Source: Chloroflexota bacterium (GTDB taxonomy: Bacteria > Chloroflexota > Dehalococcoidia > Lucifugimonadales > JADFKI01). Taken from it: a DNA stretch of 18,790 bases. The stretch is from positions 1-18,790 of the forward strand of contig JADFKI010000030.1 of NCBI GenBank assembly GCA_022565015.1, given 5' to 3'. The first letter of the stretch is position 1. Every line of letters begins with the position of its first letter. The translations under genes and the position numbers were made by a program. Positions 1 through 7,351 of the stretch are shown here, one piece after another. The notes under the pieces were generated by a model. The model was not told where the DNA came from, did not search any database, and saw only the letters and a list, made by a program, of their open reading frames with translations.

Positions 1-103
1 CGTCACGGGTCAGCGCAGACTTTACCCCAGCTAATCAGGGCCAGGTGCCAATAACTTCGGGCGTAGGGGTGGTCATTGGGTCAGACCATGCCGCCCGTAA
101 GCT

Positions 104-538
104 ATGACTTCCCGCGCCGAAGAGGGCAACGCAGCCACGAACGTCGATTTCCTTCTAATGTTCGTGGCTGCCATACGTGCCGTTGTCGCCGACTTCAATC
201 CGGAAGCTCCCCTTCCGCCACACCATATAGTGGTTGCCGAATTATTGGATCTAGAAGCGGCCAAGGCAGGTCTAAGAGACATCAATACAGAGCGGAATAT
301 CGAAAACCTGGATTTCAAGTCTGGACCCCATGTGTGGGATTGGGTGACAACTAGTAATCTTGCTGCAGCTTTGCTGGCCTCCAAGCTAACAGAGGAGCAG
401 AAGAATAATGTCCAGCGGGTGCTGGGAGGCATGCTTCGTGAATTCGCGCTTGGAAACCTAGCCGGTTTTGCAAGTCGACTTCCCACTTCGACTACCTCCT
501 CATCTGAGATTATCCGGTTGTATCTTAATCCTAGATGA
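104..538 (+). CDS. Small hypothetical protein, possibly the C-terminal remnant of a SAM methyltransferase
   Basis: This is an open frame of 144 residues with protein-like composition (amphipathic helices, few Ser/Arg runs), unlike the opposite-strand frame. Residues from about 58 (AGLRDINTERN), through the HVWDWVTTSN stretch to LTEEQ and GGMLRE, resemble the C-terminal segment of UbiE-type class I SAM-dependent methyltransferases, where an AGF-R-D-V strand is followed by a W-W-helix region. This is a recollection of family pattern, not a search. The SAM-binding N-terminal half (the GxGxG region) is absent, and an in-frame TAA lies at 98-100, six bases before the ATG. No convincing Shine-Dalgarno precedes the ATG. 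It therefore looks like a decayed 3' portion rather than an intact gene. It could also be an unrelated small orphan protein. Confidence 0.4.
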   Translation: MTSRAEEGNAATNVDFLLMFVAAIRAVVADFNPEAPLPPHHIVVAELLDLEAAKAGLRDINTERNIENLDFKSGPHVWDWVTTSNLAAALLASKLTEEQKNNVQRVLGGMLREFALGNLAGFASRLPTSTTSSSEIIRLYLNPR

Positions 539-652
539 GCTTCAAGCCAAGTGAGACTGGAGGGAGTCTCTTGCTGCTTCTGGCCTTTTGGCAACCCCGA
601 CGTGACCGTAGCAACTCCACCTGACGCGGCCTTCTACTGTAATGGCGACTGA

Positions 653-1084
653 CTATCGGATTGCGTCGAATGGACTTATAGAGAGTCCGGCAATGCGCCG
701 CTGTTGGTTGAATTTGAGAACACTTCGCAAGGGTCGATCACTTCTGGGGAGTGGGACTTCGGAGATGGTACGACGAGTGCCGACGGTTCGCCAACCCATC
801 GTTATACCATCGCTGGCACCTACAACGTACGGCTCACGGTTTCCGGCCCAGGCGGTGCCGACGAGACCGTCATGAATGGTCTTGTTACCGTACAATCAGG
901 GGAGCCTATAAGCCTTGAGATATTTCCCCCGAGCATGACGCTTGCTGCTCAGGAAGGCACGCAGTTCACGGCGGTTGCGCGAGATGAGTTTGGTAATGTA
1001 GTTTCATACGCAAGGAGCCTATACATTGCCGCGCTATCTCCTTGGACTTTCGGCCTCCGCCGATACTTGGGCGGCTATGATTAA
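653..1084 (+). pseudogene. Fragment of a PKD / Ig-like domain surface protein, truncated at both ends
   Basis: The frame from 653 encodes a clear PKD domain: the NAPLLVEFENTS strand, the diagnostic WDFGDGT motif (about 755-775), then HRY, AGTYNVRLTVSGPGG and a closing V-T-V-Q strand. It continues into the start of a bacterial Ig-like repeat (SLEIFPPSMTLAAQEGTQFT, then DEFGNVV). Homology stops at about 1006. The last codons to 1084 only read the start of the downstream GYD gene in the wrong frame. Upstream, the same frame runs back through 539-649 but is broken by TGA at 650-652. No signal peptide, start codon with a ribosome site or C-terminal anchor is present. PKD proteins are normally large secreted or surface proteins, so this is a remnant, probably left by a deletion that joined it to the GYD promoter region. 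Confidence 0.7.
1012..1017 (+). promoter_or_regulatory. Shine-Dalgarno that sets a TTG start for the GYD gene
   Basis: AAGGAG lies 8 bases before TTG at 1026. With the conserved M-P-R-Y-L opening of GYD proteins, it fixes the start at the TTG, not at a later ATG. Confidence 0.75.
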
Positions 1085-1349
1085 GGATCCTTCAAACCGG
1101 CTTGAAGCTAACCGTCCTGTGATAGAGTCTATTGGTGGGAAGCTGGAGGGATATTACTTCGTTGTCGGGGAAAACGAGATCGTTGAGCTCGTCGATATGC
1201 CAGACGACGTAAGCATGGAGGCCATCACCATGGCTATCCTTGCCAGTGGGGCAGCTAAATCCGTTAAGACCTCCACCCTGCTAACTGCCGAGGAAGCGAT
1301 GGAAGCAATGCGGAGGGCCGGCGACGTGGGTTATCGCCCCCCTGCCTAG
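1026..1349 (+). CDS. GYD domain-containing protein
   Basis: This 107-residue protein matches the GYD family (Pfam PF08734) along its whole length. It has the MPRYL opening, W-A-A-M-I-K near residue 15, the E-A-x-R-P helix, the IGGKLEGYYFVVGENE strand pair, VDMPDDVSMEA, and the C-terminal T-L-L-T-A-E-E-A-MEAMRRAG helix. GYD proteins are small cytoplasmic alpha/beta proteins of the dimeric ferredoxin-like type, and their biochemical role is not established. Translation starts at TTG behind AAGGAG. It ends 34 bases before the molybdopterin oxidoreductase on the same strand, so the two are probably co-transcribed. It abuts the truncated PKD fragment, so its own promoter may lie in, or have been replaced by, that debris. 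Confidence 0.9.
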   Translation: MPRYLLGLSASADTWAAMIKDPSNRLEANRPVIESIGGKLEGYYFVVGENEIVELVDMPDDVSMEAITMAILASGAAKSVKTSTLLTAEEAMEAMRRAGDVGYRPPA

Positions 1350-1383
1350 AGGGCGCCCTCTTACATTCAAAAGGAGTGCGAAT

Positions 1384-3600
1384 ATGAGTGAGCAGACACC
1401 CATCGAGACAAAGCGAGCGACCTGTTCCCACTGCGGCGTCTGCTGCGGGGTCCTTGTAGATGTAGCGGGAGACCGCCCGCTCGCCATTCGGGGCGATCCC
1501 GACCACCCCATAACCAAGGGGTTTATCTGCAAGCGGGGCCTGGCGGCCATCGAGTACTTTGACCATCCGGACCGTTTGGACCGCCCGCGTAAGCGGCTGG
1601 GCGGCCGTGGCGAGGGCCGCTGGGCAGAGCTGAGCTGGGACGAGGCCCTTGATGAAATTGCAGAGAGGCTACGCAAGATCGTCGACAGTAATGGGCCTGA
1701 GGCGGTCGCCTACGCCGCAGGCACGTTCCACGGACCCGACGAGCAAATAGGCAACCGGTTCCTAAACCATCTTGGCAGCCCGAACTCTGCCGGCGTCTGG
1801 CTCATCTGTGGAGGCCCCCAGGTAGAAGCGGAGGCGCTGACCTATGGCTGGGGGCGCTCTCAACCGGATCTCGTCCCTGGAACCACCCGACTGGTGCTGC
1901 TCTGGGGGAAACATCCATCAGCCTCCAGTCCACCAACCTGGGGCCGCGTCCTCGCACTGAAGCGTGCCGGAGCCAAACTGGTCACCATCGACCCTCGGAG
2001 GACGAGGGAGGCGGAGGCATCAGACCTGTGGCTGCGGCCCCGTCCGGGCAGCGACGCTGCACTCGCCCTTGGGTTCCTACACGTCATCATGTCCGAAGGT
2101 CTCTACGACCGCGAGTTCGTCGAGGGTTGGACGGTGGGCTTCGACGAGTTGGCCGCACGCGTAAAGGAGTATCCGCCGGAAAGCGTCGCCCGGTTGACGG
2201 GGGTGCCCGTTGACGACATCGTAAAGGCTGCGAGAATGTATGCGACCAACCGGCCCGCTGTCATCTCCTCCAGCGCCCCGGTTGGCATGGGGCGCAACGC
2301 CCTTAACTGGGAACGAGCAATGGCCTGTCTGATCGCCATCTGCGGCAACCTCGACGTGCCAGGTGGGAATCTCTTGGTTGGGCCACCTCCCGACGTCTTG
2401 ACCAAGGTAGACATTGACGATTATCCTGCCCTGCCGCCGGAGCAGCGGGCGAAAAGGCTGGGAGTCGACCGCTTCCGGCTCCACAACGAAGGCTATGAAC
2501 GGCTGAACTCGGCAATGCGACGGGTCTGGTCCGGGCGGCAGTATGTCCTTCGTGCGGATGTGGGCGCCGCAGCCCATGCGCCGTCACTGTGGCGGGCGAT
2601 CTTGAATGAGCAGCCCTACCCGGTCAGAGCGCTCTTCGTTCAACACAACAACGTCCTCGGCGCCTATTCCAACACCCAGCTTGCCTACCAGGCCCTGAAG
2701 AGCCCGAATCTTGAGTTACTGGTCGTACAGGAGCAGTTCATGACGGCAACTGCCCAGCTTGCCGACTATGTCCTGCCGGCCGCCGGCTGGCTTGAAAAGC
2801 CATTCATGTACATTCGTGGGCTGAACGACTGGATGCTTGCCAACGAGCAAGTCGTGCCGGCACGGGGAGAGCGGCGGAGCGACTATCAGCTCTGGGCTGA
2901 CCTGGCGTTGCGGATGGGTCTGGGCGGCTCCTGGCCGACGACGCTGGAGGGCCTTTTCGACATGATGGTTAGCCCGGCCGGCTTGAGCTTCGACACACTG
3001 GCACAGCGGCCGCAGAACTGGCTGAGCTATCCGAAGCGCTATCGCCACCACGAGGAGATAGAACCCGTCGGAGGAAAGCAGCTGGGATTCGGCACACCGA
3101 CGGGCAAAGTGGAACTGCGCTCGACTATCCTGGAGGAGCTTGGCTACGATCCTCTGCCCGCATTCGAGGAGCCGCTAACTCCCGAGTTTGGCTCGCCGGA
3201 GGAATATCCATTTCTGCTCTCCACCGGCGCCACAGTAATTGAAATGACTCATCAAGATCACCGGCAGATTCCCTCATTACGACGGCAACACCCCGATCCT
3301 ATCGTGGAGATATCCCAGGAGGCTGCGGCCACGTTAGGGATCGATATTGGTGACTGGATATGGATCGAGACGCCGCGTGGCCGGGTGCGCCAACGAGCAA
3401 AAATCTCAGAGGGCCTCCATCCCGAGGTCGTTGTTGCCGAGCGGTGGTGGTATCCGGAGCGCCGGGGCGAGGAGCCTGAGCTGTATGGTATCTGGGAATC
3501 GAACATCAATGCCTACACTGAGGACGACCCTGAGCTCTGCGATCCGGCCTACGGCAGCTGGCCGTTTCGGCTTGGTCGCTGCCGAATAAGCAAGGCCTGA
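1384..3600 (+). CDS. Molybdopterin-dependent oxidoreductase, DMSO reductase family catalytic subunit
   Basis: This 738-residue cytoplasmic protein has the order of a DMSO reductase family catalytic subunit. An N-terminal [4Fe-4S] motif, C14-x2-C17-x3-C21-x27-C49, ends in the usual C-K-R-G. The central molybdopterin-binding domains follow. The C-terminal dinucleotide-binding domain covers about 600-738 (PFLLSTGA, HPDPIVEIS, GIDIGDWIWIETPRGRV). C142, in WLICGGP, sits where the molybdenum or tungsten ligand is expected, suggesting a cysteine ligand as in Nap and acetylene-hydratase-like enzymes. There is no Tat signal peptide, since the iron-sulfur motif begins at residue 14. The start has an AAGGAG about 8 bases upstream. 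No iron-sulfur electron-transfer subunit or membrane anchor is adjacent, so the electron partner is unknown. The substrate cannot be assigned: formate, thiosulfate/polysulfide or a hydration reaction are all possible. Confidence 0.93.
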   Translation: MSEQTPIETKRATCSHCGVCCGVLVDVAGDRPLAIRGDPDHPITKGFICKRGLAAIEYFDHPDRLDRPRKRLGGRGEGRWAELSWDEALDEIAERLRKIVDSNGPEAVAYAAGTFHGPDEQIGNRFLNHLGSPNSAGVWLICGGPQVEAEALTYGWGRSQPDLVPGTTRLVLLWGKHPSASSPPTWGRVLALKRAGAKLVTIDPRRTREAEASDLWLRPRPGSDAALALGFLHVIMSEGLYDREFVEGWTVGFDELAARVKEYPPESVARLTGVPVDDIVKAARMYATNRPAVISSSAPVGMGRNALNWERAMACLIAICGNLDVPGGNLLVGPPPDVLTKVDIDDYPALPPEQRAKRLGVDRFRLHNEGYERLNSAMRRVWSGRQYVLRADVGAAAHAPSLWRAILNEQPYPVRALFVQHNNVLGAYSNTQLAYQALKSPNLELLVVQEQFMTATAQLADYVLPAAGWLEKPFMYIRGLNDWMLANEQVVPARGERRSDYQLWADLALRMGLGGSWPTTLEGLFDMMVSPAGLSFDTLAQRPQNWLSYPKRYRHHEEIEPVGGKQLGFGTPTGKVELRSTILEELGYDPLPAFEEPLTPEFGSPEEYPFLLSTGATVIEMTHQDHRQIPSLRRQHPDPIVEISQEAAATLGIDIGDWIWIETPRGRVRQRAKISEGLHPEVVVAERWWYPERRGEEPELYGIWESNINAYTEDDPELCDPAYGSWPFRLGRCRISKA

Positions 3601-3722
3601 TCTTTGGCTTGGCCAAGAGCTGCATATTGAGAAGACGGCCTGAACGACTGTTTGTGGCTTCCAGATTGAGGATAGCCCACTTCGTCTCAAACGTTATCTG
3701 AAGGTCTATAGAAGGAAATAAA

Positions 3723-4499
3723 ATGGCGAAATTCGCGGCAAATCTCACGATGATGTTCAACGAGGTCGACTTCCTGGACCGCTTCGGGGCGGCGGCAAAG
3801 GCCGGTTTCAAGGCCGTCGAATATCTGTTTCCCTACGATTACGGCAAGGACCAGGTGGCTGAAAGGCTGAACGAACACGGGCTCACTCAGGTGCTGCACA
3901 ACCTGCCAGCCGGAGACTGGGACGCCGGGGACCGCGGCAACGCCTGCCAGCCGGACCGAGTCGGAGAGTTTCAGGATGGCGTCGGCAGGGCCATCGAATA
4001 CGCGACGGCCCTGGGCTGCAAGCAGATCAACTGCCTCGCGGGCATACCCCCGTCGGGGGTCGAGCCCGACGTCCTCCTGGAAACCTTCGTAAGCAACCTG
4101 AAATTCGCGGCGGAGAAGCTGAATGACGCGGGCGTCACGCTACTCATAGAGCCCATCAACATCAGGGACATCCCCGGCTTTTACCTTATCCACACGAGTC
4201 AGGGCCGGGCGATAATCCAGCGAGTCGGCGCGGACAATCTGAAGCTTCAGTACGACATCTACCACATGCAGATCATGGAGGGCGATCTGGCGCCGACCAT
4301 CGAACGCAACCTCGACATCATCCGCCACGTGCAGATCGCGGACAATCCTGGCCGAAACGAACCCGGCACCGGGGAGATCAACTATCCATTCCTGTTCGAT
4401 TTCCTTGACGAGAAGGGCTACGACGGCTGGATTGGCTGCGAGTATCGGCCCCTCACGACGACAGAGGCAGGGCTGGACTGGATTGGGCCATACCTCTAG
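3723..4499 (+). CDS. hyi: Hydroxypyruvate isomerase / 2-oxo-tetronate isomerase family TIM barrel
   Basis: At 258 residues it has the length of E. coli Hyi and aligns from end to end (opening MAKFAANLTMMFNEV, then LHNLPAGDW). The metal and catalytic residues of the xylose-isomerase-like barrel are visible: E143 in LLIEPIN, D178 and H181 in QYDIYHMQ, Q204 in HVQIAD, and E240 in IGCEYRP. Hyi interconverts hydroxypyruvate and tartronate semialdehyde. The close relative OtnI acts on 2-oxo-tetronates, and sequence by eye does not separate them. AAGGA lies 6 bases before the ATG. The gene stands between the molybdopterin enzyme and the E1-type enzyme on the same strand. No glyoxylate carboligase or tartronate semialdehyde reductase is in the window, so the classical glyoxylate route is not evident here. 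Confidence 0.88.
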   Translation: MAKFAANLTMMFNEVDFLDRFGAAAKAGFKAVEYLFPYDYGKDQVAERLNEHGLTQVLHNLPAGDWDAGDRGNACQPDRVGEFQDGVGRAIEYATALGCKQINCLAGIPPSGVEPDVLLETFVSNLKFAAEKLNDAGVTLLIEPINIRDIPGFYLIHTSQGRAIIQRVGADNLKLQYDIYHMQIMEGDLAPTIERNLDIIRHVQIADNPGRNEPGTGEINYPFLFDFLDEKGYDGWIGCEYRPLTTTEAGLDWIGPYL

Positions 4500-4505
4500 T
4501 AAGAG

Positions 4506-4517
4506 CGCACGCGTGCG
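4506..4517. repeat. 12-bp perfect palindrome after hyi
   Basis: CGCACGCGTGCG begins 7 bases after the hyi stop. It could be a protein-binding site or part of transcript-end structure. No T-tract follows, so it is not a clear intrinsic terminator. Confidence 0.3.
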
Positions 4518-4596
4518 ATGTAACCGTCACCATTATCATCGGCTACGGCCGGCTTGAAATTCTCGCGACTCGCTGGCGAGATGCCATGGCCCGCGA

Positions 4597-4605
4597 TGTT
4601 ATACT
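4597..4605 (+). promoter_or_regulatory. Extended -10 promoter candidate for the E1-type gene
   Basis: TGTTATACT is an extended -10 (TGn followed by a 5/6 match to TATAAT). No good -35 is present 17 bases upstream, which extended -10 promoters tolerate. Transcription would begin near 4612, giving a leader of about 200 bases that contains the whole MITE-like hairpin before the ATG at 4809. Confidence 0.4.
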
Positions 4606-4656
4606 GGACCATGCTGAAGAGGCGTTTTAAGGCTCCTAAATGACTGGCTATGATAC

Positions 4657-4766
4657 TATCTCAAAAACGTCTATCCAAAATGGACCATCCTTCGACACGC
4701 TCAGGACGAACGGGCAAATAAGCCCTATCCGTTCGTGGTTAGCTTGTCGATCCATCTTTTGAGATA
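4657..4766. mobile_element. MITE-like element 1 (110 bp, 10-bp terminal inverted repeats)
   Basis: TATCTCAAAA at 4657-4666 is exactly inverted at 4757-4766. If the ends are taken one dinucleotide in (TCTCAAAA), they are flanked by TA on both sides, a possible TA duplication. Inside is a long imperfect hairpin with arms at 4685-4713 and 4729-4755. Its right arm carries CCGTTCGTGG and AGCTTGTCGA and its left arm GCTCAGGACGAACGG. No transposase is encoded. It fills much of the 309-bp gap between hyi and the E1 gene, which otherwise holds only the palindrome and promoter candidate noted separately. Confidence 0.6.
4685..4755. repeat. Core hairpin repeat, copy 1
   Basis: An inverted repeat with a 15-base loop. 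It is nearly the same as the core at 18191-18252: the right arm differs at two positions, the left arm by a small indel with substitutions. From memory, this TTCGAC...CTCAGGACGAAC / GTTCGTGG...AGCTTGTCGAA hairpin is dispersed in many bacterial genomes and behaves like a REP or MITE core. Confidence 0.75.
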
Positions 4767-4808
4767 ATTAATAAGGGCTGCATGGCACTCTAATGGGCGG
4801 AGGGCAGC

Positions 4809-7193
4809 ATGGCGACGAAGTCAACGTCACAGGTTGAGACGCCGGAAGACCTGGATGACGTTCTGCTCACCATACAGGACCGCGTGCTCTGGCTCGCCAT
4901 GCAGATGGTCCACTACGCCAACAATGTCCGCCCGAACCCGGACGGTGTCAAGGTAGGCGGCCACCAGGCTTCAAGCGCCTCGGTAGTCACCATAATGACC
5001 TCCCTCTATTTCGACTACATGCGGTCGGGCGACCGCATCTCAGTCAAGCCGCACGCCTCCCCTGTTTATCACGCCATACAGTACTTGTTGGGCAACCTGG
5101 AAGAAAAATACCTGCGCGGCCTCCGGGCCTTCCACGGCCTGCAGGCATACCCCAGCCGCACCAAGGACCCCGACAACGTGGACTTCACCACGGGCTCTGT
5201 CGGGCTTGGCCCCGTGGCCCCCAACTTCGCCGCGCTAAGCGAAGAGTACATGCGGTCTCGCATGTTCTCCTCCCACGAAGAATCCAGGCGCTACATCAGC
5301 CTCGTAGGCGATGCGGAGCTTGATGAGGGTTCCGTCTGGGAGGCCATCGCGGAGCCCACCATGAGCGGGCTGGACAACATATTGTGGGTAGTGGACCTCA
5401 ATCGCCAGAGCCTCGACCGGATTATCCCCGGCATCCGGGTGCGGTGCTGGCGGGACATGTTCGCGGCCAACGGCTGGAACGTCATCGACGCCAAGTACGG
5501 CAAGAGGCTGCAGGCCGCCTTCGCGGAGCCCAACGGCGAGCTGCTACGAAATTGCATAGACGAGATGTCCAATGAGGTCTATCAGCGCCTGCTCAGGGTC
5601 TCCCCCGGCGCACTAAGAGAATGGCTGCCGAAGACCAGCCGATTTCCCTCGGACTTGAAGCGGTTCATCGGCAGGTGGGACGACCGCGAGCTACAGGACC
5701 TGTTTCGCAATCTGGGCGGACACGATTTCGCCATGCTTCGAGAGGCCTACGCACAGGCCGACGCCAACGACGGCCCCAATGTCATCTTCGCCTACACGCT
5801 CAAGGGGTGGATGCTGCCCTCCGTGGGCGACCCGCAGAACCATTCGGTGACCTTGTCCAGTGAACAGATGGACGAGCTTCGAGTCAGCCTGGGCGTTGCT
5901 TCCGAAGGGGAGTGGGCCAAGCTCGATCCCGAGACACCCGCCGGTAAGCTCTGTGGGGAGGCCGCGCAGCGCTTGCGGCCGAGGATCCGTGCCGGGGTCC
6001 CCGAACCGGACCTGAGCATTCCCGCCGACTTCGGGCACGACTATCAGGGCAGCATGTCCACGCAGCAGATATTCGGGATGATACTCACGGACATCTCGAG
6101 GAATCTGCCCGACGTCACCGAGCGAATGGTCAGCGTCAGCCCCGATGTGGCCAGCTCAACCAACCTTGGCGGGTGGATAAACAAGGTGGGCGTCTGGACC
6201 ATGGAGGAGACGGAGTCGTTGCCGGAAGAGGGCATAGTTCGCGCCTTGAACTGGCGTGAATCCGACAAAGGGCAGCACATCGAGCTGGGAATCTCTGAAA
6301 ACAATCTCTTCATGATGCTGGGCCAGCTGGGCCTCTCATACGAGACCACCGGCGAGATGCTCTTCCCGATTGGAACGCTGTACGACCCGTTCTTGCGGCG
6401 CGGCCTGGATACGCTGACCTACAGCATATATTCGGGCGCCAAGTTCATCGTGGTCGGTACGCCTTCGGGAGTCACGCTTTCTCCCGAAGGCGGGTCGCAC
6501 CAATCCCTGGTGACGCCTTCCATGGGCACAGAGCTGCCGGGCCTGGCGTTCTACGAGCCCTGCTTCGGCCAGGAGCTGGAGTGGATAATGCTTCACGCGC
6601 TGGAGCATATAAGGCAGCGGAAAGAGTCGACCTACCTCAGGCTCACGAGCAAGAGAGTGGACCAGACCCTCTTTCATGCCCCCGAAGACCCCGCTGAACG
6701 AGACACCCTGCGAAAACAGGTCTTGAACGGCGCCTATAGACTGGTTGACCGACGGGCGATAAGCGACTACCAGCCGGGCGACAATGTAGTCCACATCCTC
6801 GCGTCGGGCGCGATGGTGCCCGAGGCCGTCGAGGCCAGCAACACCCTCCTGGAAGAAGGCATTTGCGCCAACGTCATTAACGTGACCGGTCCCGGACCGC
6901 TCTATCGCCGGTTCCAGGAGTCCGTTCATGCGGCCATGAGCTCGGCGCCTGCCACCGAGATCTTCATGGCCGACGTCATACCTGCTGAGGACCGCAACGT
7001 GCCCATCGTAACTCTGGTGGACGCCCATCCACACTCGCTGGCATGGATAGGCGGAGCCCTGAACGCGCCCGTTCTTCCCCTGGGCGTGTCGCAGTTCGGG
7101 CAGTCGGGCAATCGCTCCGAACTCTATGAAGAGTACCAGATCGACGTCAACAGCATCATGGCGGCGTGCTTCGGCGCCCTGGAGATCACTTAG
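4809..7193 (+). CDS. Thiamine diphosphate E1 enzyme, homodimeric pyruvate dehydrogenase (AceE-like) type, stand-alone
   Basis: A 794-residue protein with the transketolase-like three-domain order of AceE. GGHQAS (H52) and the HASP motif match AceE GGHMAS and HISP. The diphosphate/Mg site is GDAELDE at 167-173 with N198-R199 closing the motif. H345 (QNHSV) matches the AceE active-loop histidine, and E497 in GISE matches the glutamate that contacts the ThDP aminopyrimidine. H564 in EGGSHQS matches the HSH region. E. coli AceE has about 104 residues before GGH; here there are only 49, so the N-terminal segment that binds the E2 core is missing. No E2 or E3 gene is nearby. It may be a stand-alone 2-oxo-acid decarboxylase or transketolase-type enzyme, or a true E1 with remote partners. 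GGAGGG lies 4 bases before the ATG. Confidence 0.85.
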   Translation: MATKSTSQVETPEDLDDVLLTIQDRVLWLAMQMVHYANNVRPNPDGVKVGGHQASSASVVTIMTSLYFDYMRSGDRISVKPHASPVYHAIQYLLGNLEEKYLRGLRAFHGLQAYPSRTKDPDNVDFTTGSVGLGPVAPNFAALSEEYMRSRMFSSHEESRRYISLVGDAELDEGSVWEAIAEPTMSGLDNILWVVDLNRQSLDRIIPGIRVRCWRDMFAANGWNVIDAKYGKRLQAAFAEPNGELLRNCIDEMSNEVYQRLLRVSPGALREWLPKTSRFPSDLKRFIGRWDDRELQDLFRNLGGHDFAMLREAYAQADANDGPNVIFAYTLKGWMLPSVGDPQNHSVTLSSEQMDELRVSLGVASEGEWAKLDPETPAGKLCGEAAQRLRPRIRAGVPEPDLSIPADFGHDYQGSMSTQQIFGMILTDISRNLPDVTERMVSVSPDVASSTNLGGWINKVGVWTMEETESLPEEGIVRALNWRESDKGQHIELGISENNLFMMLGQLGLSYETTGEMLFPIGTLYDPFLRRGLDTLTYSIYSGAKFIVVGTPSGVTLSPEGGSHQSLVTPSMGTELPGLAFYEPCFGQELEWIMLHALEHIRQRKESTYLRLTSKRVDQTLFHAPEDPAERDTLRKQVLNGAYRLVDRRAISDYQPGDNVVHILASGAMVPEAVEASNTLLEEGICANVINVTGPGPLYRRFQESVHAAMSSAPATEIFMADVIPAEDRNVPIVTLVDAHPHSLAWIGGALNAPVLPLGVSQFGQSGNRSELYEEYQIDVNSIMAACFGALEIT

Positions 7194-7221
7194 CTGTCCG
7201 TCGGCTGCGCTCCTTTGTTAC

Positions 7222-7235
7222 GTTCCTTAAGGAAC
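7222..7235. promoter_or_regulatory. 14-bp perfect palindrome, possible operator
   Basis: GTTCCTTAAGGAAC lies in the 158-bp gap between the E1 gene and the dehydroquinase-like gene, about 75 bases upstream of the -10 candidate at 7310-7318. A dimeric regulator site is possible. No regulator gene is in the window. Confidence 0.25.
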
Positions 7236-7309
7236 ACGATTCCCCGGCTTACCTCATTTATGTGGGCCAAACCGGCGCTCCGCCGTCCGCCTTCGCATCC
7301 CACCGCGTG

Positions 7310-7318
7310 TGCTAAACT
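7310..7318 (+). promoter_or_regulatory. Extended -10 promoter candidate for the dehydroquinase-like gene
   Basis: TGCTAAACT combines a TGn extension with a 4/6 -10 match. A weak TTCGCA lies 15 bases upstream. Transcription would begin about 25 bases before the TTG start at 7352, giving a separate promoter for the last two genes of the cluster. Confidence 0.3.
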
Positions 7319-7335
7319 ACTGTCCTGACTACTCC

Positions 7336-7343
7336 AGAGGAGG
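7336..7343 (+). promoter_or_regulatory. Shine-Dalgarno that sets the TTG start at 7352
   Basis: AGAGGAGG is a near-perfect ribosome site. It overlaps an in-frame GTG at 7343, which therefore cannot be the start. The TTG at 7352, 8 bases downstream, is used instead. Confidence 0.8.
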
Positions 7344-7351
7344 TGCGGAGC

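Noticed and set aside
73..594. 173-codon minus-strand frame over the first ORF
   Set aside because: Rich in Ser/Arg/Ala with no domain pattern; the plus frame at 104-538 has the protein-like composition.
3601..3722. CTTGGCCAAG palindrome after the molybdoenzyme gene
   Set aside because: Ten bases without a loop or T-run; not a usable terminator and likely by chance.
6336..7034. 232-codon minus-strand frame
   Set aside because: Opposite-strand shadow of the E1-type gene in GC-rich DNA; no motif.
7343..7351. GTG start for the dehydroquinase-like gene
   Set aside because: The GTG overlaps the Shine-Dalgarno; TTG 7352 has correct spacing and the conserved K-I-L-V-I opening follows it.
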